From the NCBI GenBank assembly GCA_964020155.1, contig OZ026552.1, forward strand, positions 5,769,048-5,833,047: a DNA stretch of 64,000 nt, in the 5' to 3' direction. The notes below the pieces were generated by a model, which was given only the letters and a program-made list of their open reading frames with translations, was not told where the DNA came from and did not search any database. A program made the translations under genes and the position numbers. Positions 29,769-47,825 of the stretch are shown in pieces; position 1 is the stretch's first letter; each line of letters opens with the position of its first letter. This DNA comes from Chondrilla cf. caribensis (taxonomy: Eukaryota > Porifera > Demospongiae > Chondrillida > Chondrillidae).

Positions 29769-30512
29769 TGAGAGAGATGGTTGACCCCAGGACTGGAGTG
29801 GACATGATAACATAGGCCAATGTCAGTGTGTGCAGTAGTATAACTTCAATAATTGTTTGAATTAGCCAAGCCAATAATGAAATGTTTGGAAATGTGAATC
29901 GAAAATAATGGCATGTATTAGAGCATAGCTACTTCCATTGGAGCATGATACGTACATGATGGAGCAGTGCTGAGATGTGTGAGGTGGTAGGGTCCTCCAT
30001 GAGTTGCAAGCTGAAGATGGAATGGTGTGACATCCTCTCTGCTATAAATATAATGCCCTTATAAGGGACTCAATGATATTCATAGAACACCTTCAGCAAA
30101 GTTGGTGCATATATTATAATTGTCAATGATGTGTGTAGGAATTGTATAAATCAAAAAAATTAATGTAGTTCAGAGTTTAACAAGTTCCAGCTAGTATGGG
30201 GTTGTGTTTTGACAGGGATGCATTATAGTCTGGAGGAATTCCAGTCACTGCAGGTCAGAAGTGATTTTGGTCTAAGCACCCCACATATTGGCTTCAGTAC
30301 CATACAAGTAAGGAAATGATGATCATAACACTATTTTCACCAATAACGTCAGAAAGGTGTTTTATGATAACAATGTGTGTGCAAACTGTACTAATGTGAA
30401 GACTGGGCTAGGAATCACTCCCACACAACCCATTTAGTTTCAATACTCACTGCATATTACTAAACACACCTCAATCAGAAAATGTACTATGGCAACTTCA
30501 TAAACCAACAAA
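29769..30512. other. Intergenic, 3' UTRs of DUOXA and ZC4H2-like genes
   Basis: AT-rich, no supported open frame, no RNA fold or repeat recognised. Confidence 0.5.
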
Positions 30513-30979
30513 TCATTGAACTTTTCTTGAAACAGGTTGAAAACACCACTTACAACGAACAGCATTACGAGCTATGATTTGTTCACAAAATGAACACTGT
30601 TTGTGCGAAGGACTAGCTTTGTGGAGATCCCCGGAGAGCAGGCCAACAGCAGACCTGGTCTTGTGTCTTGTCCAGGATTCCTTGTTGTCAGGCTGTCTCT
30701 TCCTCTGCGATGCCTGTCCCGCTCCTAACAAGATGTGTGAACCTGTTATTGTGTATGGTTAGGTTGGCTGTGTATGGCTGCACCAACACCACTGACCTTT
30801 AGTAGAGGGTTTGTTTTGCTGGCAATTGGATGAAGACGTAGAGGGTCCACGTGAAGGGGTCTCGGATGAGGGCAGAGTTGGATTACTAACAAGAGATGAC
30901 TGTTGTGACTCTAGCAAGGACCTGGGATGGAGATAAGGAATTTGTTGTGAGGTGATGCCATGTCTGTAACTTGGGTGTA

Positions 30980-31063
<84 letters not shown>

Positions 31064-32336
31064 TAAAACTAATGGCTATGCACCCTTTCAGATTGGCTGC
31101 ACTGGAGTCTCTGACCACAGAAATCTCCTCCAACTGCTCAAGTCCAAAGGAACTTTGGTTCTTATTGACAGCAGATAAGAGAGGAGTGTATTGGGACGTG
31201 CACACACTCTCAAACATGTACAACTGGTGCAATGTGTCTTCAGTCAGCTCTTTCTGGACCTCATCGATCTGTACAAAGAACACAGAGAACATAGGCATGG
31301 CTGGGGTACAGGATGAATAGGGGTATATCAGGAGGAGAGGGTGTGCCCCTTCAACAAGTTACCCTCAAATCCATTGAGGAAATATAAAGTTGAGGGGCAC
31401 ACTCTCCTGTGTCCCCATAATCTGGTCATGTACAGCTAGACTAGCCTGACTCGACCAGGTGGTCAACTGCTGTTTCTCCCAAACTGGAATCTCATGACAA
31501 AACTCAAGACAGTTCAACAAAATGTCATGTGATCCACGCTTGCCCCAATCCACGCCATACAACCCTATAATGAGCCCATAGCCTCAGAACACCTCACTCT
31601 GAGAACACTGAGTGGTTGTTAGATGGGTTCTTATCGGAATTTACCAAACATTTGGAGTGAAAGCTCCATTAGCAGTATATTCAGTTGCTATGACAACACT
31701 TGACCAATATTACATTGACCTTGTACTGCTACACAATGGGGAATCAATCATGTACAACTAGTTGTAACCAGTTGTGGAATGGAATGTTAGGTCCTACGCA
31801 TGTTCTCACAAGGTGCATTCACATGCTCACCTGTTTGAACACATATTATCCTGTTTTGAACACACACATGCAAACAACAGCAACGTGTCTGTGTGTGAGT
31901 ACTACAAACACCCCCACATAGTGAAACATGCATGCGACTTCAATATAGTTGCTAAGGACTATCTAGTCAGTCAAAGAATGCTCGGATAAGCATTACAAGT
32001 GACATGAACTGGCTCCAACCTTCTTTATATCGTCATCAATGACTTCTAATCGCTGCAAATAAAGATTCCTTTCCTTCTCCAACTCATCTTTCTCTTTGCT
32101 GCAGCCATCAAGTAACGTAGCCTTTTCTTTCAACTCGGTCCAACAACTCATCAATTGCCTCTCAATTCTGTACAGTTGGTTAACGTTAGCACTGCGCTTG
32201 GAAGCAAACACATGAATTGCGAGTCAGAGCATAGAACGGTATAACTTTTCCTTAAACAGGCGAACCTCTGCGGCTTAAGGTGCGATAGCTTGGCAAAGTA
32301 AACATCATCCGTATCATCACCGTCGACTGACGCCAT
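30513..32336 (-). CDS. ZC4H2: ZC4H2-like zinc-finger coiled-coil protein
   Basis: ZC4H2 in vertebrates is a nuclear and postsynaptic factor that stabilises RNF220 and affects neural development. Exons assembled on the minus strand give MASVDGDDTDDVYFAKLSHL, then a coiled coil (IERQLMSCWTELKEKATLL, KDELEKERNLYLQRLEVID, DEVQKELTEDTLHQL), a Ser/Thr-rich linker and a C-terminal finger, KQCSFCEQIIARNAVRCKWC. The C-x2-C-x9-C-x2-C spacing and the IxRNAxxC core match human ZC4H2 (CLSCHQQIHRNAPICPLC). The post-finger basic tail is very short. One intron begins GTGTGT after AISFK at 31061. Identification rests mainly on the finger and coiled coil. Confidence 0.75.
30981..31061. repeat. (CA)n tract at a splice donor
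   Basis: On the minus strand the ZC4H2-like exon ends CIAISFK and the intron opens GTGTGTGT; about 40 dinucleotide units. Confidence 0.95.
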
Positions 32337-32467
32337 ATTGTTCTACCCATCCCAAGCACGGCAACACACGTTCACCGTATTAACGCTAGCGCTATGATTG
32401 CACCAGTATCATTGCAGTAGCAGCACGCATCACGGTCACTTGGAGTACAAAATATGAAAGTACTCCC

Positions 32468-37949
<5,482 letters not shown>

Positions 37950-38044
37950 CTTGTATCAACTATCCTTCCTGAGCCCGCGACACTCCCGCCAATTGTCAGC
38001 TGATTTGCACGTGAGCTATCCTGTTTTTGCTATGACAACAAAAA
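37950..38044. promoter_or_regulatory. 95-bp divergent MSH2/CFAP299 promoter
   Basis: Contains TCCCGCC at 37984-37990 (E2F-like, fitting a replication-linked gene), an E-box CACGTG at 38008-38013, and TTTGCTATGACAAC at 38026-38039, which matches the RFX X-box RYYNYY-AT-RRNRAC at all but the first base. The X-box-like site ends five bases before the CFAP299 ATG. Confidence 0.5.
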
Positions 38045-38755
38045 ATGGAGGATTCCAACAAGGGTGTTTCTGGTAATGATGCTGTCGTCACAGAATATGC
38101 CTCGTACGAGGACTACCTGGACGCTCAAATATCCAAAAAAGATCTATACTATCTCGAAGATGAAGAACTAGCTCGACAGCTAGTAGAGTTAGGATACAGA
38201 GGAAGCGGTGAAGTTCTGAAAAGAGAAGAATTCGAAGCTAAGAAACGAGCTATCGAGATAAGCAAGTTATCGAGGAAAGAACAAAAGAGTGTCTTATCTA
38301 GCGCAGGAAAAGATCTCAAGGGTTCGGTATTTTTGGAAGCATTGGCTGAAAGAGAAGAAGCCAATCGAAATGGTAGGATGACTTCCATTATCTTTATTCG
38401 AGACAGAAATTCCAACGACCAGGAAATATCTGGATATGTGGACTACGCACACAGACTGAAGACTGAAGATTTCGAACCATATTTCTCCGGTAAAAAGAAA
38501 ATTCTGCCACGGCACACAGACCTGAGTTTTTATAACTGGGACACGAACTTTTCTTCCTCTGTTTCTTCACCAAACTACCAAGTGATAGCAGAGAATATTA
38601 CTGGTCTACTCTTCAAGAACAAACGAGACCGGAAGATAGTCAGCGTGGACCCAAAGGCCCCATCGCCAGGTGACAATACAACTCGGCTAACTATACCAAC
38701 ATCACGATACCTTCAAGTTGTTATTTACGACCACATCACAAGGCGCAAAGCATGA
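38045..38755 (+). CDS. CFAP299: Cilia- and flagella-associated protein 299
   Basis: Single exon, 236 aa, aligning end to end with the animal CFAP299 (C4orf22) family linked to spermatogenesis and motile cilia. Conserved blocks: YEDYLDAQISKKDLYYLEDE, ELARQLVELGYRGSGEVLKR, RMTSIIFIRDRNSNDQEISG, YVDYAHRLKTEDFEPYFSGK and FYNWDTN. The C-terminus is VVIYDHITRRKA. No known catalytic motif. AATAAA at 38865-38870 is the likely polyadenylation signal. Convergent with CFAP298; stops are 157 bp apart. Confidence 0.93.
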   Translation: MEDSNKGVSGNDAVVTEYASYEDYLDAQISKKDLYYLEDEELARQLVELGYRGSGEVLKREEFEAKKRAIEISKLSRKEQKSVLSSAGKDLKGSVFLEALAEREEANRNGRMTSIIFIRDRNSNDQEISGYVDYAHRLKTEDFEPYFSGKKKILPRHTDLSFYNWDTNFSSSVSSPNYQVIAENITGLLFKNKRDRKIVSVDPKAPSPGDNTTRLTIPTSRYLQVVIYDHITRRKA

Positions 38756-38912
38756 CCCTCCATGTTGATTAGTGCTGTATTTTTATTATTGTGTATTTGA
38801 TGTGTAATAATTCATGGTTTACATGGTATTACAGTGTGCAGTATTCACATTATGGTACATATTGAATAAAGTAACGATAAAATTAAAAAAAAATCTGTTT
38901 ACATTGGAGCAG

Positions 38913-39441
38913 TCATTTTGGTCTCCAAGAAATATCTTTGAGGCCATTAAAGGCTCTCTTGAGGGATTGAGGGTCCGCCCACTCAGAATTTAGGTAATGA
39001 TCTTCATTTGCTGTCTCCAGTTTCTGTGAAGGACATGAGCAGACAAGCACACACACAATGGAGGAGAAGGTCTTTATAGACATTTAAACACCAGTACCTT
39101 CAATTCTTCCTGTTTCTTATATGCCATCAACATCATCTGCTTCTTCTCTTCCTCTGAAAACACTGGTTCCCTCCCAGGAGCTCCCTGTCCTTTCTAATGC
39201 ACATGTAAATACATGTATAAGTAAAAAAAAACATTACATACATAAGTCTACACACACAGTACATACCTTCTGTAACTTAACGATCAATTTGGTTTTCTCA
39301 TTCTTTCCGATATAGTCCAACAGCTTCTTGCCTCTTACCATTTCCTTTCCTGCCCACCATAATTGTGCTGCTCCCTCCTCCAACACTTCCAAGGAAGCCT
39401 ATAATATTCACAGACGAAGATCTTAAATTCATTGAAGAAAA

Positions 39442-39488
<47 letters not shown>

Positions 39489-40258
39489 TTCGGGCAGTAC
39501 ACTGTAAGATATGCGAACCTACCTGTGTTCCAGCAAGGTCTTCCGTCCCTTCAAACTCCATCCTGATAGGGTCATGGGGTGGTAGGTCCATAGGATAGAC
39601 GATGGTGACTGCTCCCTTCAGTTTCATGATAGCTTCTCTGATCAAGTCATCTGTCATGCATACGCCAGCCGCTGCCTGTTTCTAAGGAAAGGTGTGTATA
39701 TAGGTTACGATAGTGCTCTCACACTAATCCTGCGGACAAACCTTGGAAATAGCTGATCTTGCTTCACTGATGGTTCTTCTCAAAATGTCTTTCATTTTCT
39801 CATTGGGAGCTATATAAACGTTAGCATGACTGCAACAGAAGCATTCATATACGACAAGAGCTCGTTCACCGCACCTCTCCCGTTTCTTCTCCCAATGACA
39901 TCTTTGTTGACCACAAACCCTCCACTTGGCAAGCACTTGTCCGCCCACTCATCTGACAACTTTAGATCTAACATCTGTTCCTCTGTCAGTCCTTGCATGT
40001 TCGGCGGGAGAGAACACCCGTGGTCAGACAGCAACTCGATTTCTGCAGGAAAGGACGACAACATACCCTTGGGATACAGCTACAGCTCGTGTTTGAAAGT
40101 TATCGAAATACTGCTGTACCTTGGCACAGCCTATCCACCTTGAGTCTTCCGTTTTGTATCTTCACCAAGCTTGGAATGAGCTCTTCTAACGCTACTTCAC
40201 AAGTAGTTTCGAATAAAAACAGACTATCCTCTCCTCTCTTCACGTGAAGCTTCACCAT
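38913..40258 (-). CDS. CFAP298: Cilia- and flagella-associated protein 298 (C21orf59/Kurly)
   Basis: Needed for assembly of outer dynein arms and for ciliary motility and polarity in vertebrates. It starts MVKLHVKRGEDSLFLFE at 40258 (human MVLLHVKRGDESQFLLQ). Further exons: GCSLPPNMQGLTEEQMLDLK, GFVVNKDVIGRRNG, APNEKMKDILRRTISEA, AVTIVYPMDLPPHDPIRMEF, LDYIGKNEKTKLIVKLQKKG and the C-terminus GLKDISWRPK with a TGA at 38913. Alignment with the human protein is nearly colinear. One intron holds a sense-strand (TG)n tract (39442-39490). A minus-strand AATAAA near 38782 would make the 3' UTR overlap that of CFAP299. Confidence 0.95.
39442..39492. repeat. (CA)n tract in a CFAP298 intron
   Basis: TG on the sense strand, about 30 bp after the donor following FEGTEDLAGTQ. 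Confidence 0.95.
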
Positions 40259-40334
40259 TTTACCAGCTGATGTCGAAATAGCCCAGTAGGATCATTGCCA
40301 TAGTAACCGTACCACGGAACAACATCAATGTAAA
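40259..40334. promoter_or_regulatory. 76-bp bidirectional CFAP298/LCA5 promoter with RFX X-box
   Basis: ATTGCCATAGTAAC at 40294-40307 is a perfect match to the X-box consensus RYYNYY-N2-RRNRAC bound by RFX factors, midway between two opposed start codons of cilium genes. Nothing else fits in 76 bp. Confidence 0.75.
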
Positions 40335-43300
40335 ATGGCCGACTACGAAGAAGACTTTGAAGATTTCGAAGAGCTTGATCGTAATGAATCAAGTGGATAC
40401 CTTTCCATGAAGGAAAACATCAAGACTATGAATAGAGATCAAGAAATTAAGCTGAGCAAGAAAAAGAGAAGTGTGTTTCTTCTAGGCTCTGTTTGATAAC
40501 GTCTAACTGTATTGAGTTCAGTGGCTTGATTTGATTCTACAGAACCCACTAACGCGAGTTCCTTAGTTGGGAGCAAAACGTTTTTAACTCCAAGCAGACG
40601 CGGTACTTCGAAATCTCCTCTCCATACATCTCCTCACGACCGCATAATATCAGCGAAGGCTCGTACCATCGCCGGTCTCCAGAGTCAGCTCTCCGAAACC
40701 AGGAAAGAGTTGGAGGATCTTCGCAAGGAGAATAAGATTCTGAACCGAATACAAGCACGCCAAGAGAAGGATTTAGCAAAGTACGACATTATATGTAGTG
40801 ACTGCTGGTGATATTGTGTGTGATATGATTGTCAGTGCCAAGAATCTGTGTGCTGTCTCCATTGTAATGGGTGTTCGGAGCACACATCTGTCACTCCAGT
40901 TTTGTGAACCATTCTGTAGGTATGAGTCGAAGGAAGGGGATTTCCCTCAGATTCTCCGCCACCACAGTGAGGAGATTCGGATGTGGAAGTCCAAAGTGAA
41001 GAAGTACCAGGATGGGTGGGAGAGCAACAAGAGACAGCTGGAGGGCATCCAGTATGAGGTAGAAAGGCTGAAGGAGAGGAACAGGAAGCTGGAAATGATG
41101 AACAAGAAGAAGCATCTTGATGAGAGAGAGTCCTTGGCAGCCACTGTGGAGGAGATGAAGAAGAAGCTAGAGGAGAGAGATAAAAGAATAGTCGTGAGTT
41201 GGGGATGTAAATGCTTTGTGGGCTCCATTGTGTACTGTGCCATGTGTGTACAGTGCAAGGGCTGTCTACTGTATGTACTGTACCACCTGTACATGGGCTG
41301 TCTACTGTATGTACTGTACCACCTGTACATGGGCTGTATACTGTATGTACTGTACCACCTGTACATGGGCTGTATACTGTGTGTACCTTGTTACTGCAGG
41401 AATTGGAACACAACAGTCAACTCCAAGCTAAGTCCAACCAGAGGGAGGTTAAGCAGCTTCAATCTAAAAACAAAGTTCTTTGCTCAGAGATGGAACAATT
41501 GGAGCAAGATTGCCAGAGATTGAGGAGACAACTGAGGGTCAGTGATGTCTGAGCAGTGTGTATCATGTGCTAGTTTCATACACAGACAGTTATCCTGTGT
41601 GTTTGAGTGTTTCGTGCACAGACAGTAATCCTGTGTGTTTGAGTGTTTCGTGCACACAGGGGAGAGTGTTCTAAGGCATTTACAGAATGTATAAGCGCAA
41701 GACATTTCTGAGTATCTCAGCCCACATGACTGCATGTAGAACACTGTCATTCATATCATTTTGTTGTTGTGATAAGCTGGATATGTACAGTGTGTTTGGT
41801 GTTGTAGGAAAAAGAAAAGGAAATTGAAGTGAAGAATATCTATACTCAAAGAATTCCACGTAACATCCCCAAACTCCTCCCTAAGTTGCCCAGTACTTGC
41901 GACGTCTCAACATCAACTGACATTTCCTGGCCCAACACCACTGATCACCTCACCTTACATCACGTACTAGATGCCAAACGGGTTCACAAAGGGACTACTA
42001 AGACCTCTAGAAAGGATGGGTTGGGAAAACCCCACGAGACACGGTCACCCACCATGAAGTTATCTAACAGAGCTAGCCATCAGGAGTCGAGCAGTTTTGA
42101 TCCTTCTCCAGATGAGGACACATTACACGATGATCGTGTGTCAGTTGGTCACATTGTGGAAGCTGCACAAGATTCCAGTTCCATTCAAAATGAGCTACAC
42201 GTGGGTACCACAACTCCCATAGCCACACCCACCAAAGGAACTCCTCTTTCTAACACACCCACTGAAGGATCCACAGTATTTCAGTACACTTCCACTGTCC
42301 ATCCCGTGTCTGATGATAGGATCAGCAATGAAGATGCCAGTCTTCAGACACCACCCATCGTCGACCCTCCACAGCGTCAACTGCAGTCGTCCCAGGGACT
42401 CAGTCTGGACCAGCACTCTATAGGGAATGGCAAACTATCGGAGCAAGACCCTCCTAAGTGGCTATCTAAAGACAACAAAGACAAGCTATTAGAGCAGGAC
42501 CCTCCAAAATGGCTGTCTAAAGACAACAAAGATAAGCTATTGGAGCAAGACCCTCCAAAATGGCTGTCTAAAGACAACAAAGACAAGCTATTAGAGCAGG
42601 ACCCTCCAAAATGGCTGTCTAAAGACAACAAAGACAAGCTATTGGAGCAAGACCCTCCAAAATGGCTGTCTAAAGACAACAAAGATAAGCTATCAGAGCA
42701 ACACCCTCCAAAATGGTTGTCTAAAGACAACAAAGACAAGCTATTAGAGCAGGACCCTCCAAAATGGCTGTCTAAAGACAACAAAGATAAGCTATCGGGA
42801 CAAGACCCTCCAAAATGGCTACCTAGTGATGACACACCTCAAAAGAAAAGTGAAGAGCAGAAGGCCTTCTTGCTTGCTAAGCTACAGGAAATTGAAGACA
42901 GCAGCAATGCTCCTGTGACTGGCAAATTGTTTCCTAGCAACCAACAAACAGACCACACCCCTGTGGCTACCCCACCTCGTCTTACATCTCACCAATTGGA
43001 TTCGACTGTTACTGTGTCTGAAAGGACCAATGGGGTCCAAGTTAATGTGGGTGGTGCTAGGCAGCGTGTTACTGGAGAGAGCACCACATTGCAAAGTTCA
43101 TCTGCTGCATCTCTGGGCTCTGGGAGGTCTGTCCACCAGTGGCCCAACACTGTGGAGAACATGCATCATGGGAGGCCAGCTCTGGCAACAGAGAAGGATC
43201 CATTCGGCACAAGGCTATCTGGAGACATCATAAGGCACAAGAAAAGCTCTAATCCATTGTCAGCTAAAAGTAGTTCGGAGGATGTCTTGTCCAGCTATAA

Positions 43301-43640
43301 GCCCAAATATGGACGTAGACAAAATGCTACAGGTAACAAAATCAATGACAGTGAAAAGGAGCCATTTCCTGTCAGCAGCTCTCCTGCATTGCATGGCACC
43401 AAGTTAGTGGAGCCTTCTTCGTTGGCATCTGAAGATTCAGTGTCCTACCCATGGGAGAACAAGGTTGACATGAAGCGACCGCATGCACCCAGTCTGAATG
43501 GCTTCCACCCCGTGGCATCAAGCTCGAAGAACACTGCTCTCCTGCCACATAGACCACCCAAACCTCTCCAGACACAGCTGGTGGGGTCAGGAGTGCCTGG
43601 AACACTGGATGATGACATTGAGGAGCTGACTTTGACATAG
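40335..43640 (+). CDS. LCA5: Lebercilin (LCA5)
   Basis: Ciliary protein that binds intraflagellar transport proteins; human mutations cause Leber congenital amaurosis. Exons 40335-40470, 40543-40780, 40920-41193, 41400-41537 and 41808-43640 sum to 873 codons (872 aa; human 697). The start MADYEEDFEDFEELD is acidic. The lebercilin coiled-coil domain covers about residues 70-260 (LQSQLSETRKELEDLRKENK, QILRHHSEEIRMWKSKVKKY) and ends with the hallmark EKEKEIEVKNIYTQRIPRN (human EKDRELEIKNIYSHRILKN). A later short block, VENMHHGRPA, matches human TENLHHGLPA. Unusual: a 17-residue tandem repeat (PPKWLSKDNKDK core) of eight units at 42430-42830. Shares an X-box promoter with CFAP298. Confidence 0.92.
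41258..41395. repeat. ~38-bp repeat with TGTATGTACTG core in an LCA5 intron
   Basis: Four copies of GGGCTGTATACTGTATGTAC plus TGTACCACCTGTACAT. The core resembles the XPO4 TGTACTG arrays. Confidence 0.9.
42430..42830 (+). repeat. Coding 51-bp tandem repeat in LCA5
   Basis: Eight units, each encoding L-[SL]-[EG]-Q-[DH]-PPKWLSKDNKDK; the last unit degenerates to PPKWLPSDDT. The frame is kept and copies are nearly identical at the DNA level, indicating recent expansion under coding constraint. The repeat is Lys/Asp-rich with one Trp per unit. Confidence 0.95.
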
Positions 43641-44102
43641 CTTGGAATGGGAACGTGTTGTTTTTATAGTGCAAGTGTTAATTGCATGTGACTAATGTTA
43701 TATGTTTGTGCTGTAATGAATGGCTGTATATGGCATTTATATTGATAACCTTATCACTGGAAATCAATCAACCGTTCCCAAACTGAAGGTGTAAGTTTCC
43801 TCTAAACCTCTGTGATTTGAACTGAATCAATCAAAATTATGTACTGTATATTTGCTGGTCTATGCAGTACCCAAAAGTGCAGTTTCATTGTGAAATTGGT
43901 TATTTTCGGAAGGATTTTTTCCTTTTTCAATTTCATAGTTAATTGAACATAACTTGATACTAAAATGTCAATCAACAAGTAATTTGTCTTACATGTGAGT
44001 TATGATAGGCCTGCAAAGATCTGTACAATTAATTACAAATAAAACAGTAAAAACACAAACCAGGTATAACCTCATGATAACAAGTTTGATAAGACATTCC
44101 AT
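43641..44102. other. Convergent 3' region LCA5 / PH gene
   Basis: AT-rich 3' UTR sequence; AATAAA at 44038-44043 is a candidate LCA5 polyadenylation signal, 60 bp short of the PH-gene stop. Nothing else seen. Confidence 0.5.
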
Positions 44103-45999
44103 TCACAGAACAACTTCTTCATCAGCTGCTGCTTTGAAAAGAGCCATCCACCTGTGAGAGGGGAGAGGAAGCGGTAACACTGGTTGTCATGGTTACACAC
44201 TGGTAATGCACACATGCACACATACTTTTTCATCTCCTCAGCTGTATCTGCTACAAAGTAGTAAGTTCTCTGACCTTCTTTGCTGGCATGGAACGCACTG
44301 TTGAAGACAATCATATAATACCACTCAGTGACCCTCTCTGTGCAGACAGGTGTCATGGTTGATTGAGACACTCACAAACTCTTCTTTGAATCGGGAGTCT
44401 CTGAGATGCTGTATCCTTTCAGCTTGACAATACCCAATGCTGACACATCCTGAAACACAACAGAGAGGACACCACATGAGATGGACTGGACGTTTTGACA
44501 AACACACAACAGTCCCACTCACAAAAGCTGTTTTGTAATAGTAGAGGTTGGAACCTTTGAGGACAAACCATCTTCTTCTCCAGTTTTTAGGTGTTAAACC
44601 ACTACCTCCTAGAAGGGTTGGAACAGGTAGAATACTTCAAGTAATTGAAGGGGCTGCCTCATAGTGCTGGACTTACCAAGTTTACTGAGCCATCCCTCGT
44701 GATCTGCATCCTTTATCTGGAAGCAAGGCACCATTAATTCTACAAGTGGAGAGGATCGAGAGTGAATGCATACTCTTATCACACAAGAGCTGTGTACCCG
44801 TCCACATACCTGGACTACTCTGCTTCTTCGAAGATCGATGGCTCCCAATAGTCTGATTAGTACAAGGTACAGTGAAAGCATTCAATGATAACAATGAAAG
44901 TGATGTGATGAACTCACCTCAAGTTGACTCTCTACCTCAACCTGTTTCGTTGCTACATGTGGAGATCATGTGATAGTCATGTGATAATAGAAAAATCACA
45001 ATAAGTTTGAAACAGGAAACAAAGCCCAGTGATAAGACAGAGGAGAATTTCCTTTGTTGATATAGAAATGAAAAGGTGGCTTCCAAGTCAGAAGAGGACA
45101 ATGCAGGGCACATTCCAACAACTGCTAACCCCAACAGTACCAGACAGTGAGTGGGACAGAGAGTGATTGGACAGACTCACATTGTCCTGCTATGGTCACG
45201 TCTTGTTGGGACGAGTAGGTTCCTTTGTGTAGCGGCACCTGGGGAGGAAGGGGAACGGGTCCACACACCACGGACAATGCAGAAATAATCACACAACTCA
45301 CATTTTCTCCTGGGTCTGTTGTTGTCATAGAAACACATAAAGGGAACAAACAGGTGAAGCGTTAACATATGATAATCCATGGCAACCATCACTAACTGGA
45401 TGGGTGGGCCCAAGTACAACACAGTAACTGCCTCTTCAGAGGTGAGTGGACCTGGTCATAACATCAACAGTGACCTGGTACAAACACAGCACTTCTACCA
45501 CAAAATATTCACAAAGTGGATTATTACATCAATTGGAGATAAGTAAAAACGGCTTTGTGGTACACTCGACACACGCAGCTATGCTGTACTTACTCGAGTG
45601 GACAACACGAGTCCTCGTGTACGGCGCCTATGTGCAAACGGAAGGTAGAGCTCGGATATCGGGCAGTAACAACCGCCCTCGTACGGGGCTGTACTTCACT
45701 GTCGTTGACTGCGGGTTGGGAAGCGCCACACCACCGACGATGGGAGATCGTTCGTGACACGACAATAACAATAATTAGCGCAACAAAGGGATTTGTATTC
45801 TGGTCCCCAGACCGCGAGTGGATGGGGCAAGACCCCTCCCGAACCTCTGCTCGGATCATTACCACTACGAGGGTGATGGCGCGGAGGACGATGGGACCGA
45901 TCGCAGATATGTACCGAGCAGCTAACCTTTGCTGGAGAAGGAGAACCTCTTCAATCCCGGTTGCCCGTTACCGTCTGTACTCTCGACTGCTAAGCTCAT
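44103..45999 (-). CDS. PH-domain protein (own gene or last part of CNKSR)
   Basis: C-terminal exons encode a full pleckstrin homology domain: DHEGWLSKLG, GGSGLTPKNWRRRWFVLKGS, NLYYYKTAF, DVSALGIVKLKGYSISETPD, AFHASKEGQRTYYFVADTAE, KWMALFKAAADEEVVL, with a TGA at 44103. The WRRRWFVLKGSNLYYY strand pair and invariant C-helix Trp are present. Upstream exons VPLHKGTYSSQQDVTIAGQS, TKQVEVESQLE and TIGSHRSSKKQSSP join in frame. A possible first exon is at 45999 (MSLAVESTDGNGQPGLKRFS, donor gttagc), but its frame link to the rest is unresolved. Because CNKSR proteins carry a PH domain after SAM-CRIC-PDZ and the CNKSR gene lies directly upstream on the same strand, these exons may instead be its 3' end. 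Confidence 0.6.
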
Positions 46000-46883
<884 letters not shown>

Positions 46884-47734
46884 TCAGGTGTATTTGAATA
46901 TTACATAATAATCAAATGTTGTATTTATGAGGTCAGCATGTCGCCTAGCAACACAAACCCATAATTTTACCTTTACCTTAGTCATTCTTTTCTTCTTTTG
47001 TGATTTCCTCTTTCCTCCAGTTGATTTGGCAGTCTCCTTCAAGTGGCAGAGGAGGTCGTCAAGGAACAGTGTCGTGGTCACATAAGAACAGCTCACCTCA
47101 ACTGTCTTTCCTCTACTTTTATCCACAGGAATCTTCACGACCACTCCACCAACCACCATTGTCTTGTACACACTGTTGTGAGGCAGGGTAACATCGTCAT
47201 AACAAGCAGTATAACTATCAGTATAACTATCAGTAAATTATCAGAAAATTATCAGTATAACAATCAGGATAACCATTAGTATAACTTTCAGAATACTGAC
47301 ATCAGTTTCTACACTTGACATCACGACTACACATTGCACACTGCATAGAGTGGGTAGTGCTATCATGTCAGGGGTCAAAGGTCAACTTACGGCTCGTTAT
47401 TTTCTAACTCAGGAGAGGGTGAAGATGCTGGAGACTGGAGCAGGTAGAAACACATAGATCGAACAGATATTTCTGCATACTATAGAATCCAAACAACCCC
47501 AAACTCACAGTTGATATTGGTATCCTGTGTACCACGCCTCCGATGATCTTGGTCTGGTAGCAGACACTGCATCAGACAACAGTACATTGGTAGCCATTGC
47601 AGCGGGTCAAGATGTGGACTCACCTGGGGAGATCCCCTGTTGAGGATGACTGCTGTCTATCTATATTCTTCATGTGCGAACTACAGGGGGAGGTCCCACC
47701 AGTTCATTAGTGGGTGTACACACACACACACACA

Positions 47735-47825
<91 letters not shown>

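Noticed and set aside
42377..42835. 152-codon minus-strand repeat frame (LDSHFGGSCSNSLSLL)
   Set aside because: Antisense of the LCA5 51-bp coding repeat.
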